Assembly: GCA_934446475.1 (NCBI GenBank) | Contig: CAKSEH010000002.1 | Span: 1-64,000 of the forward strand | Direction: 5' to 3' | DNA length: 64,000 bases | DNA from: an uncultured Eubacteriales bacterium | GTDB lineage: Bacteria; Bacillota; Clostridia; Oscillospirales; Acutalibacteraceae | Shown: piece by piece, positions 41,051 through 49,613 of the stretch | Numbering within the stretch: position 1 is the first letter of the stretch | How the letters are laid out: the number at the start of each line of letters is the position of its first letter | Made by a program: the position numbers and the translations under genes | Notes under the pieces: generated by a model | Database searches by the model: none | Seen by the model: the letters and a program-made list of their open reading frames with translations, nothing else | What the model was told of the DNA's origin: nothing

Positions 41051-42328
41051 TTAGGCTTCCTTGTTAAGGTTGGTTATACCGTCGATGATTATATCAAAGT
41101 AAGGAGCAGAACGGAATTTTTCTGCATTTGACTCATCAAAGTAACCGTCGTGTATAACATTGGTTTCACCCTTGAAGTCACCGTCTACATCTGCCTTATA
41201 CTCATCAAGATGTTTACCGTCAAGAGTCCACTTAGAAGTGTCGAAAACGTGGAGAGTTCCTGCTTTGAAAGCATCGATAGCTTCCTGGATCTTCTTATCG
41301 GTATCAGCGGCAACAACGCCCTGATTGAGACCTGTAAGAACAACTGAATTTGTAGCTATATCACCGCACCAGTCAGGATCAATTTCCTTACCGTTAACAA
41401 CGGTCTCGATTATGTACTGGAAGTAAGGAGCCCAGTTGATTGCCGAAGATACTATGAATGTAGTCTCTCCTGCAGAATAGGTGCTGCCGTTGTAAGAAAC
41501 GTTCGGAACGCCCGCAAGTTCACAAGCGGTAGGAGCACCAAGAGAGTCAGCGTGCTGGCTTATAAGAACGCATTTGTCATTCTGTATAAGAGCCGTAGCA
41601 GCTTCCTGCTCTTTTGCCTGATCGTACCAAGAACCTGTATAACGAACCTTCATTGTTGCGGATTCGCAAACAGAACGTGCACCGAGGAAGAAAGAGGTCA
41701 TACCGGAAATAACTTCAGCATAAGTGAAAGCGCCTACATAACCGATTATTGCTTCGTTGGCTTTGATCTTGCCGTCTTTTATCATCTCGTTAAGCTTCAT
41801 ACCGGCAGCAATACCTGCGAGGTAACGACCTTCGTATATCGAAGCAAATGCGTTGTGGAAATTCTTTATGCCGGCAAGTTTTGCAGATGTGCCGGTAGCG
41901 TGGCAGAACTGAACATCAGGATATTCCTGAGCAGCCTTTTTGATAAATGACTCGTGACCGAAGCTGTCTGCAAATATTATGTTACAGCCTTTTTTAGCAA
42001 GGTCAACAGCTGCGTCATAGCAGGAAGAATCCTCACCTATGTTGGGAACGATAAGAACCTGGCTGTCCTTAAGTCCGAGACCCTTTTGAACACTCTTTAA
42101 AGCCTGAATAAAGTTGTTATCATAGGTTGAGTTTTCATCGTGAAGACAAATCATACCGATTTTGAAGTCGTCCGGAATCTTAACATCCGATTTGATCTCG
42201 TTGCGGGGAAGAATGTCTGCGGAAACACCGCTTGCCTTCTTCTGGTCGTCCTTGCCGTTGCATCCTGCAAGCGAACACATCGAAACGAGCATTACAACTG
42301 CAAGAATTGCTGAAATGATTTTTTTCAT
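41051..42328 (-). CDS. BMP-family (PnrA-like) nucleoside-binding lipoprotein
   Basis: 425 residues; lipoprotein signal with lipobox LAGC (about residues 20-23) after MKKIISAILAVVMLVSMCS. The mature part has the basic-membrane-protein features: KIGMICLHDENSTYDNNFIQAL, IGYVGAFTYAEVISG and VLISQHADSLGAPTACE. Members bind purine nucleosides. The ATG at 42328 is chosen (GGAGG about 10 bases upstream); the ORF extends upstream without an RBS. It lies 55 bases after xpt and probably shares its riboswitch-controlled transcript. Confidence 0.9.
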   Translation of the reverse strand: MKKIISAILAVVMLVSMCSLAGCNGKDDQKKASGVSADILPRNEIKSDVKIPDDFKIGMICLHDENSTYDNNFIQALKSVQKGLGLKDSQVLIVPNIGEDSSCYDAAVDLAKKGCNIIFADSFGHESFIKKAAQEYPDVQFCHATGTSAKLAGIKNFHNAFASIYEGRYLAGIAAGMKLNEMIKDGKIKANEAIIGYVGAFTYAEVISGMTSFFLGARSVCESATMKVRYTGSWYDQAKEQEAATALIQNDKCVLISQHADSLGAPTACELAGVPNVSYNGSTYSAGETTFIVSSAINWAPYFQYIIETVVNGKEIDPDWCGDIATNSVVLTGLNQGVVAADTDKKIQEAIDAFKAGTLHVFDTSKWTLDGKHLDEYKADVDGDFKGETNVIHDGYFDESNAEKFRSAPYFDIIIDGITNLNKEA

Positions 42329-42383
42329 TAGTGATTTCCTCCTGAAAAATTTTCTTTTTATGTAAATATAAATTACATACCGA

Positions 42384-42959
42384 TTAAATATTGCGGAAAA
42401 CAATTTTTTCTGTGCTCATAGAATCTATTACGGCAAGCGATTCTATTCTGTACCCTTCTTCACGAAGCTTGTCACCGCCGTGCTGAAATCCCTTTTCTAT
42501 AGCGCAGGTCGCACCGACAAACTGCGCTCCGGACTGTTTTACAATATCAATAAGGCCTTCCAAAGCTTTACCGTTTGCCAAAAAGTCATCAACAATAATA
42601 ACACCGTCATTCTCTCCCAAATACTCGCTCGGAACAACGACGGTATAATCCTCGTTATGAGTGAAAGAGTGAACAACGGTTTTAAGTAATTCCCCCGAAA
42701 GATTTGCTGATTTATGCTTCTTTGCAAAAACAACGGGAATATGCATAACTGCGCCTGCCGCAACTGCTACAGCAATACCAGAAGACTCAATTGTAAGAAT
42801 TTTAGTAACATTTGAGCCGGAATAAATCCTTGCAATCTCCCTGCCCATTTCCATAAGGAAATCAACATCAAGCTGCTGATTTAAAAAAGAGCCGACTTTC
42901 AGTATATCACCGTTTAAAACAATGCCTTCGTTAACTATCTTATCTTCAAGCAGTTTCAT
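42384..42959 (-). CDS. xpt: Xanthine phosphoribosyltransferase
   Basis: 191 residues, the family length. Converts xanthine (and guanine weakly) with PRPP to the nucleotide. It starts MKLLEDKIVNEGIVLNGDILKVGSFLNQQLD, has VTKILTIESSGIAVAVAAGAVM and the PRPP-binding loop VIIVDDFLANGKALEGL. GGGAGG lies upstream. It is the first gene behind the purine riboswitch, the classic arrangement. Confidence 0.95.
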   Translation of the reverse strand: MKLLEDKIVNEGIVLNGDILKVGSFLNQQLDVDFLMEMGREIARIYSGSNVTKILTIESSGIAVAVAAGAVMHIPVVFAKKHKSANLSGELLKTVVHSFTHNEDYTVVVPSEYLGENDGVIIVDDFLANGKALEGLIDIVKQSGAQFVGATCAIEKGFQHGGDKLREEGYRIESLAVIDSMSTEKIVFRNI

Positions 42960-42984
42960 ACCGAAAACGCCTCCCTGTAAAAAT

Positions 42985-43131
42985 AAAAAAGCAGACTTAA
43001 AACTTTAAGCCTGCCAATAATAAAAACGAACCCACACCGTAAAATATGCGGTGATAACCGTTATTAACCAATAGTCGCTGCTGTGGCGCTGCGGTAGAAA
43101 CATTTGGGCCGTTTATCCAAACCTATATTGG
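42985..43131 (-). promoter_or_regulatory. Purine (guanine-type) riboswitch with terminator
   Basis: Aptamer 43131-43068 on the minus strand: P1 CCAATA/TATTGG, P2 TTTGG/CCAAA, invariant J2/3 GTTTCTACC, P3 CGC..GCG, J3/1 GACTA with the C that specifies guanine. The expression platform ends in a terminator, stem 42991-43001 with 43004-43014 plus T6. The loops are unusual: L2 ATAAACGGC is longer and L3 GCCACA shorter than the standard ATATGG/CCGTAAA type, but GGC of L2 can still pair with GCC of L3. Confidence 0.85.
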
Positions 43132-43272
43132 CGAGCATATTCATTTGACGCATATATCGTAACACACCCGCCTGCCCTTTGTCAACAAAATTCGAGCAAA
43201 TATTAATTATTTGTGAATAATTAACATTAAATTTTGATCTGCTCTTGTAATTTTAATGGCAAAATACAACAA

Positions 43273-43298
43273 AAAGCCGGCCGCAAAGGGTCGGCTTT
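43273..43298 (-). terminator. Terminator after the FAD-dependent oxidoreductase gene
   Basis: 10-pair stem AAAGCCGGCC/GGTCGGCTTT with one G-T pair (43273-43282, 43289-43298), followed by TTGTTG on the minus strand. Confidence 0.65.
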
Positions 43299-43316
43299 AA
43301 TAAAGCTATACAATAC

Positions 43317-44702
43317 TTAGTTGTTTTTTGATATGCAGTCCGCAACATATATGCCCATAGCACCTGACTGCGAAAGCCCACGACAAATGCCGCTGCCGTC
43401 GCCGATTATATATACGCCATCGATAAGCTCAAACTCATCGTTCATAAATTCGGGTCTTATAGAGTAATATTTGCTTTCGCATCCGTAAAGCAAAGTATCA
43501 TCATTTGCAGTTCCCGGAGCAACCTTATCAAGAGCATATATGGTTTCTATTATATTTGTAAGTATTCTGTGAGGCAGCACAAGAGAAATATCTCCTGCTG
43601 TAGCTTTGAGAGTAGGAATAACGGTATTTTGCGAAAGTCTGTGGTCGTTCGTTCTGCGTCCCCTTATAAGGTCGCCGAAACGCTGCACCAGTACATTTCC
43701 TTTACCTATCATATTTGCAAGTCTCGATATACTCTCGGCGTACTCTGTGGGCTGATTAAACGGTTCAGTAAACCTGATGCTCGACAAAATGGCAAAGTTG
43801 CAGTTATCCGTCTTTTTTTCTTTCTGTGCAAAAGAATGACCGTTTGCGGTTATTATGCCGTGATTGTTTTCCGCAGATACAAGTCCTCCCTGATTAAAGC
43901 AGAACATTCTGCAGCGATCTTCAAAGGTCTTTGTTTTATAAAGTATCTTAGGCTCATATATCTTTGATGAAAATTCCCGCCAGATAATATCCTTCATTTC
44001 GACTCTTACGCCGATATCGACGTGATTTGAACGCATTTTAACTCCGTTTTCACGGCAAAAATCAGCAACGAAATTTGCGCCTGCTCTTCCGGTTGCTATT
44101 ATAACCTTTTTTGCGGTGAGAACCTCACCGTTTGCATATTTAAGCTCATACTCGCCGTCCTTTTTGTGAACGGAGAGACAATCCCAGAACTTAAACAGCT
44201 CGGTTCCCGAATCAAAAATCGCCTTTATGAGGTTTTGCATTGTAAGGTAATTATTATCAGTTCCAAGGTGTTTTACGTTCATATCAAGAAGTCTTAAATT
44301 ATTCTGCAAACATTTTAATTTAAGTTCTTCGTTCGATTTATAAACAGCGGGTATTCCGGAGGTGCAATATTCATTCAGGATATTATCAACCTCACCTATA
44401 TAGCGATTAGCTTTTGCGTCGCCCAGTTCTTCGCCGAGAGTGCCGCCATATGCAGTACCGAGATTAAATTTTCCGTCTGAAAAAGCGCCGGCACCGGCAT
44501 ATCCGTTTGTTATACTGCAAATCTTACAGTGAACACAGATTTTTTCTCCGCCAGCCGGACAATGACGGTTTTCAAGTGAATTGCCTCTTTCTGTTATGGC
44601 TATTTTAAGCTCAGGCACATTTTTTCTGAGCCTGTAAGCTGCCATAAGGCCGCCTATACCTCCGCCTACAATAACCACATCAAAATTACGGTTATCAGAC
44701 AT
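43317..44702 (-). CDS. FAD-dependent dehydrogenase of unknown substrate (COG2509-like)
   Basis: 461 residues. The N-terminal FAD-binding Rossmann motif is DVVIVGGGIGGLMAAYRL; further family features are a cysteine cluster HCPAGGEKICVHCKICSIT, GAGAFSDGKFNLGTAYGG, IIATGRAGANFVADFC and the C-terminal second FAD contact GVYIIGDGSGICRGLSQSGAMG. This is an uncharacterised flavoprotein group widespread in Firmicutes. Monocistronic. No substrate can be assigned. Confidence 0.8.
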   Translation of the reverse strand: MSDNRNFDVVIVGGGIGGLMAAYRLRKNVPELKIAITERGNSLENRHCPAGGEKICVHCKICSITNGYAGAGAFSDGKFNLGTAYGGTLGEELGDAKANRYIGEVDNILNEYCTSGIPAVYKSNEELKLKCLQNNLRLLDMNVKHLGTDNNYLTMQNLIKAIFDSGTELFKFWDCLSVHKKDGEYELKYANGEVLTAKKVIIATGRAGANFVADFCRENGVKMRSNHVDIGVRVEMKDIIWREFSSKIYEPKILYKTKTFEDRCRMFCFNQGGLVSAENNHGIITANGHSFAQKEKKTDNCNFAILSSIRFTEPFNQPTEYAESISRLANMIGKGNVLVQRFGDLIRGRRTNDHRLSQNTVIPTLKATAGDISLVLPHRILTNIIETIYALDKVAPGTANDDTLLYGCESKYYSIRPEFMNDEFELIDGVYIIGDGSGICRGLSQSGAMGIYVADCISKNN

Positions 44703-44821
44703 TCTTAAATCAATCCCTTTACAGTATAATACGGCTGCACCTCAAACGAGACACAGCCGCCGCAAATGTTATTTTATATTCAAAACGCAAAAAAGTCAAC
44801 ACTTATTTTTTAAAACACAGG

Positions 44822-46063
44822 TTATTTGCTTCCCTCAAGCTCCTTTTCGATCATCAGAAGCCTGTTATACTTTGCAACACGGTCGGTCCTGCAGGGCGCT
44901 CCCGTTTTGATTTGCCCCGCATTTACGGCAACGGCAATATCCGCTATTGTTGTGTCCTCGGTTTCTCCCGAGCGATGAGAGATGACCGTTGTATAGCCGT
45001 TGTTCTTTGCAACTCTTATAACCGAGAGCGTCTCACTCAGCGTGCCTATTTGATTAGGCTTAACAAGAACGGAATTGGCGTGTCCGGCGCTGATACCTGC
45101 AAGAAGTCTGTCTGTATTTGTAACGAAGAGATCATCACCCACAAGCTGAATAACGCTGCCGAGTCTTTTAGTAAGTTCACACCAACCGTCCGAATCATTG
45201 TCGGCAAGACCGTCCTCGATGGAAATTATCGGGTAACTGCTTACAAGAGAACAATAGTATTCTATCAGTTCATCGCTTGTTTTTGTTATGCCGCTTTTGG
45301 GGAGAAGATATCTTCCGTTATCATACCATTCGCTTGAAGCGGCATCTATTGCTATTTTAACGCTGTCTGTGTCATATCCTGCGGACTCAATGGCCTTTAT
45401 AAGAAACTCAATTGCCTCTTGATCTGATTTTATTTCCGGCGCATATCCCCCCTCGTCACCTACGCCGCAGGAAAGACCTTTTTCTTTAAGAACGCTGCCG
45501 AGACTTTTGTAAATGCTTACGCACTGCATAAGACCCTCGCTGAAGGTCTTGCAATTCATCGGTATTATCATAAATTCCTGAATGTCAAGAGCGTTTGAGG
45601 CGTGAACACCGCCGTTTAATATATTCATCATAGGTCTTGGGAGCGTGTAAGCATTAACACCGCCTATATATCTGTAAAGCGGTATTTGAAGGGAATTTGC
45701 CGCTGCTTTAGCGCAGGCAAGCGATACCGCAAGAATAGCATTTGCACCGAGATTGCTTTTATTTTCACTGCCGTCTGCGGTTATCATAGCCCTGTCAATA
45801 GATATTTGATCAAAACAGTCAAGTCCTAAAACAGCTTTTGAAATCTCGTTTTCGATATTTGATGCCGCAACAGTAGTCCCTTTACCGCCGTATCTTGTTA
45901 CATCGCCGTCCCTGAGTTCGCAAGCCTCATACATTCCCGTTGATGCACCGGACGGCGAAATGGAAAAGCCGCTGCTGCCGTCTTCAGTTGTTACTTTAGC
46001 GGCAACAGTGGGATTGCCCCTTGAATCAAGGAGTTCAAAACCTTCGAGCTTTGTTATTTTCAT
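44822..46063 (-). CDS. eno: Enolase
   Basis: About 413 residues, slightly short of the usual 430. Interconverts 2-phosphoglycerate and phosphoenolpyruvate. Motifs are LDSRGNPTVA, PSGASTGMYEACELRDGD, catalytic Glu in GVGDEGGYAPE, metal ligands in ISIEDGLADND and LVGDDLFVTN, the catalytic Lys in VLVKPNQIGT and SHRSGETEDTTIADIAVA. The ATG at 46063 is preferred; a GTG two codons upstream (46069) is closer to AAGG. It stands alone, without other glycolytic genes. Some positions differ from canonical (NILNGGVHASN), so it may be a divergent copy. Confidence 0.92.
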   Translation of the reverse strand: MKITKLEGFELLDSRGNPTVAAKVTTEDGSSGFSISPSGASTGMYEACELRDGDVTRYGGKGTTVAASNIENEISKAVLGLDCFDQISIDRAMITADGSENKSNLGANAILAVSLACAKAAANSLQIPLYRYIGGVNAYTLPRPMMNILNGGVHASNALDIQEFMIIPMNCKTFSEGLMQCVSIYKSLGSVLKEKGLSCGVGDEGGYAPEIKSDQEAIEFLIKAIESAGYDTDSVKIAIDAASSEWYDNGRYLLPKSGITKTSDELIEYYCSLVSSYPIISIEDGLADNDSDGWCELTKRLGSVIQLVGDDLFVTNTDRLLAGISAGHANSVLVKPNQIGTLSETLSVIRVAKNNGYTTVISHRSGETEDTTIADIAVAVNAGQIKTGAPCRTDRVAKYNRLLMIEKELEGSK

Positions 46064-46187
46064 AATCACATCATCCTTTTTTAAAAAAATATAATTTTCT
46101 CTTTAAATTTGTTTGTGTGTATGTTATAATCATTCTGTATTATTGTGTGCAATCACATTCACAATATCCAAAGGATGTTTGTATTTT

Positions 46188-46949
46188 ATGAATAACGAAA
46201 ATTTTTTCGAGGAAAAACAAAACAACATAATCTGCGGAAGAAATCCCGTTCTTGAAGCGGTGCGCTCCGGCCGTGAAATCGACCGTCTTTTAGTTGCTCA
46301 CGGCGTTTCGGGCGGTTCTGTCTCCGCAATAATCGCAAAATGCGCCTCTAAAGGTATTCTTATTAAAGAAGTAAGTGCCCAAAAGCTTGATTATTACTGC
46401 CCAGGTGCAAATCATCAGGGAGTCGCAGTGATGTTCGCAACTCAGGAGTACTCAACAGTTGATGATATTCTGGAACTTGCAAAGCAGAGGAATGAGAATC
46501 CGTTTATAGTTATTTGCGATGAACTTGAAGATCCTCACAACCTCGGTGCCGTTATCAGAACGGCAGAGGCATGCGGAGTTCACGGTATAATAATTCCGAA
46601 AAGGCGCAGTGCTTCACTTAATGCAACCGTCGCCAAATCAGCAAGCGGCGCACTTGAATATATGAAAGTTGCAAGGGTGACGAATATAGCAAACACGATT
46701 GACAGATTAAAAAACGAAGGCATATGGGTTTTCGGCGCCGATATGGACGGTTGTGATTACACTGCTGCCGATTTCAATGTTCCGTGTGCATTAGTTATCG
46801 GCAACGAAGGAAAAGGAATAGGACCTCTTGTCGCAAAAAAATGCGATGAAATAATCAGCCTGCCTATGCACGGAAAAATAAATTCGCTTAACGCTTCGGT
46901 AGCGGCAGGAATTCTGATGTATGAGGTTGTAAGAAAAAGGAAACAGTAA
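46188..46949 (+). CDS. rlmB: 23S rRNA (guanosine-2'-O-)-methyltransferase RlmB (TrmH family)
   Basis: 253 residues from the ATG at 46188 (a longer ORF begins at 46113). The N-terminal substrate-binding domain starts IICGRNPVLEAVRSGREIDRLLVAHG; the SPOUT domain has CDELEDPHNLGAVIRTAEACGVHGIIIP, VIGNEGKGIGPLV and the knot motif PMHGKINSLNASVAAGILMYE. Complete. It precedes the membrane protein gene at 46980 by 30 bases. Confidence 0.92.
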   Translation: MNNENFFEEKQNNIICGRNPVLEAVRSGREIDRLLVAHGVSGGSVSAIIAKCASKGILIKEVSAQKLDYYCPGANHQGVAVMFATQEYSTVDDILELAKQRNENPFIVICDELEDPHNLGAVIRTAEACGVHGIIIPKRRSASLNATVAKSASGALEYMKVARVTNIANTIDRLKNEGIWVFGADMDGCDYTAADFNVPCALVIGNEGKGIGPLVAKKCDEIISLPMHGKINSLNASVAAGILMYEVVRKRKQ

Positions 46950-46979
46950 AAGCCGAAAAATATCAAACGGGGACTGAAA

Positions 46980-49598
46980 ATGGGTATATTTAATAGAAAC
47001 CATAAAAATAAAAACGATTTTTTTGATTTGCTGGAAAACGATGTTATTGCCGAGTACAATACAAAAGAAAAAACTCCGCAGCCGAAAAATATTTCAGCAA
47101 ATATTATAACTGCGGAAGAACTCAAAGGAGAGGCTCTCGAAAACGGCGAAGGTTCATCCGTAATGTCGTCACAGCTCACTCCCCTCGAAGCGTTAAAAAT
47201 GCGAATGAACAGACCTGCGGATGTTCGTTTTGCGGATATGGACTCGGCGGAGGAGAGAAAAACTTCCGAGCCTTCCGATGAAGAAAATCAAAAAAAAGAA
47301 ACCTTACTTGAAAGGTGCAAGATTTATACAACGGATGATAAAGGCAAAGATTTTGCAGCATCCGATAAAAAACTGTATAAACTTGAAAGCGTTGCTGAAA
47401 TACTTAAGACCGACAGTGAAAAGGCAATCGAAAAGCTCTCGGAAAAGTATGACGTTTCTGTTGACGATATGACCGTCGGCAAAAGTGAAGATACCAAACA
47501 ACCGTATACCATAGAAAAGTCGGATACAAATCCGGAAGCAATTCCCGAGAAAATTTCATCTCAAATTTCAGGGCCGACTTATGAAAACGAAGATTTAAGC
47601 AGTATTCTCGGAATTGCAAACGAAAGTACAGATATTCCGGATATATCTGATATCGATAACGTCCAAAAGAGAAACGAATCCGAGCATACCGACATATCGG
47701 ATACCGCTACTATAAAGTTTACACCCGTAAGGGATGCCGTCGAGGGTGAAAGTAAGATGAGCGTCAGCAGTCTTACAAAAACCATTGATATAAGCGCCGA
47801 CCTTAAAAGTATGACCCCCGAACCCGATTTAACGCCTACACAAACGGATCTTGAGGAAACGGAATTTGAAGAATTTAAAGTAAAAGACGAATATATTTCC
47901 GAAGAAAGCGGAAGAATGCTTATAAAAAAGCTCTCGCTTAAAAAGCGGAATAGCTTTTTATCGCTTGTAGTAAACGGATTGCTGCTTTTAATACTGTCGC
48001 TTTTTGCTTTTGCTCCTCTCGGTGACCGTTTAATTGACACACAAAAAGCAAAAGGAACGCTTATTTTTTGTACAGTAATTTTTGCAATAACAATTTTTCT
48101 TAACATCAGTATGGTAAAAGGTCTGTCTTCCCTTTTCTCTAAGAATTGCAAGGCGGATTCAGTAGCGTTGTCTGCGGCCGTTTTTATGCTTGCTCTTTGT
48201 ATTATGCAGATTATACGAGGTACAACAAAATTTTCAACCGATACATATTACATAATTTTTATCGGTGAAATAATGCTGTTTATCAGGGCGCTTAATTCAT
48301 TTTGGCGCTATTCATCCACTCTCGGCAATCTTAAACAGATAACCGTTAAACGCCCAAAAAAAGCCGTAACTTTAATCACGGACAGTGCAACCACGTTTGC
48401 TATGGCAAAAAATTCCATAGAAGGCGATGTTCTTGTCGCAGCGCCGAGAAAAGCGGAATTTATTTCCGGCTTTATGAAATACTCAAAATTCGGAAATATG
48501 CTCGGAGGCAAAATGCCGATAGTTCTTGCTGTATCTGTTTTGACTTCGATTATACTCGGAATTTCATCCGGAATGTATCACTCGGATGCGGTTTGCGGTT
48601 TTTACACCGCCGCCGTAACAATGTGTATAGCCGCCGCTGCCCCGCTCTTTTTTATTGACGAATTGCCTGTATACAGTGCCTCTAAAAAACTTAATAAAAA
48701 GGGCGCTATGATTGCAGGGCGTACTGCTGCGGAACATCTTGAAACCGCAAACGCCTCCGTTATATCCACAACAGATATTTTCCCCGACGGAACCGTCACA
48801 TTGCAAAATATACAGGTTTTATCCGATAATAATATAGACGATACCCTTATTCGTGCTGCGGCGCTCACAGAAGCCGTAGGAAGTCCGCTTACCCCTATTT
48901 TTAAAAAAATAGCGAAAACAAACAATGCCTATACTATTCCCGATTCCGACGATGTTAAGTACGAAGACAGACTCGGTCTATCAGGTTGGATAGGCGATGT
49001 TATGCTCTTTGTCGGTAACAGAACACTGCTTGAATCTCACGGTATAAAAGTGCCCGATGTCGAGATTGACAAAAAAATTCTAAGAAAAGGATATTTCCCC
49101 GTTTATATAGCTTGCGAAGGTAAAGCCTGTGCACTTATCGTTATACAGTACAATGTTGACCCGACAGTTGCTAAAGAATTAAGAACAATAACGGAGCTCG
49201 GCGTTACTCTCCTTGTTAACAACCACGACCCGAATATTAACGAAGCTATGCTTTGCGATTATTTCGGTCTGTATGACGATTCTGTAAAAATTATGAGCAA
49301 CGCAGGGGTTCATATGTTTAAAAACGCAACCGTTCCGGCAGTCAGTTGTTCGGCTCCCGCCGCATTCAGAAGTGGTCCGCTCACCTTTATATCGATAATG
49401 AACTGCGCATCAAAGATTAAAAAGTCAAACTTTGCAATAAGCCTGATTTATATTTTAAGCTGGATACTGGGAACAATTTTATTCGCATATTTAACTTTTG
49501 TTAAAGCAGACACTGTTCCCGGCGGATTTGCGGTTTTGATATTCGAAGCCATATCCGCAGTAATTTCAACCGTTATTTATCTTATTACTAAACCTTAA
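46980..49598 (+). CDS. Pseudo-P-type ATPase: degenerate P1B-like membrane protein with long N-terminal tail
   Basis: 872 residues. Residues 1-320 are a polar, acidic, probably disordered cytoplasmic region. From about 327 there are eight hydrophobic segments in P1-type ATPase order. After the sixth comes APLFFIDELPVYSASKKLNKKGAMIAGRTAAEHLETANASVI, aligning with the ATPase stretch that leads to the phosphorylation site, but the site itself reads STTDIFPDGTVTL and not DKTGTLT. Nucleotide-domain parts remain (GLSGWIGDVMLFVGNRTLLESHGI), while the TGDN loop reads VNNHDPN and GDGxND is missing. It cannot be a normal pump; role unknown. Confidence 0.75.
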   Translation: MGIFNRNHKNKNDFFDLLENDVIAEYNTKEKTPQPKNISANIITAEELKGEALENGEGSSVMSSQLTPLEALKMRMNRPADVRFADMDSAEERKTSEPSDEENQKKETLLERCKIYTTDDKGKDFAASDKKLYKLESVAEILKTDSEKAIEKLSEKYDVSVDDMTVGKSEDTKQPYTIEKSDTNPEAIPEKISSQISGPTYENEDLSSILGIANESTDIPDISDIDNVQKRNESEHTDISDTATIKFTPVRDAVEGESKMSVSSLTKTIDISADLKSMTPEPDLTPTQTDLEETEFEEFKVKDEYISEESGRMLIKKLSLKKRNSFLSLVVNGLLLLILSLFAFAPLGDRLIDTQKAKGTLIFCTVIFAITIFLNISMVKGLSSLFSKNCKADSVALSAAVFMLALCIMQIIRGTTKFSTDTYYIIFIGEIMLFIRALNSFWRYSSTLGNLKQITVKRPKKAVTLITDSATTFAMAKNSIEGDVLVAAPRKAEFISGFMKYSKFGNMLGGKMPIVLAVSVLTSIILGISSGMYHSDAVCGFYTAAVTMCIAAAAPLFFIDELPVYSASKKLNKKGAMIAGRTAAEHLETANASVISTTDIFPDGTVTLQNIQVLSDNNIDDTLIRAAALTEAVGSPLTPIFKKIAKTNNAYTIPDSDDVKYEDRLGLSGWIGDVMLFVGNRTLLESHGIKVPDVEIDKKILRKGYFPVYIACEGKACALIVIQYNVDPTVAKELRTITELGVTLLVNNHDPNINEAMLCDYFGLYDDSVKIMSNAGVHMFKNATVPAVSCSAPAAFRSGPLTFISIMNCASKIKKSNFAISLIYILSWILGTILFAYLTFVKADTVPGGFAVLIFEAISAVISTVIYLITKP

Positions 49599-49613
49599 AA
49601 CGGAGGCCGTAAA

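Noticed and set aside
47579..48151. Minus-strand ORF of 190 residues inside the pseudo-ATPase gene
   Set aside because: Antisense shadow; the plus-strand frame is continuous for 872 codons with a proper start.
46980..49598. Functional heavy-metal P-type ATPase
   Set aside because: Phosphorylation, TGDN and GDGxND motifs are altered or absent and there is no CPC-type membrane metal motif.
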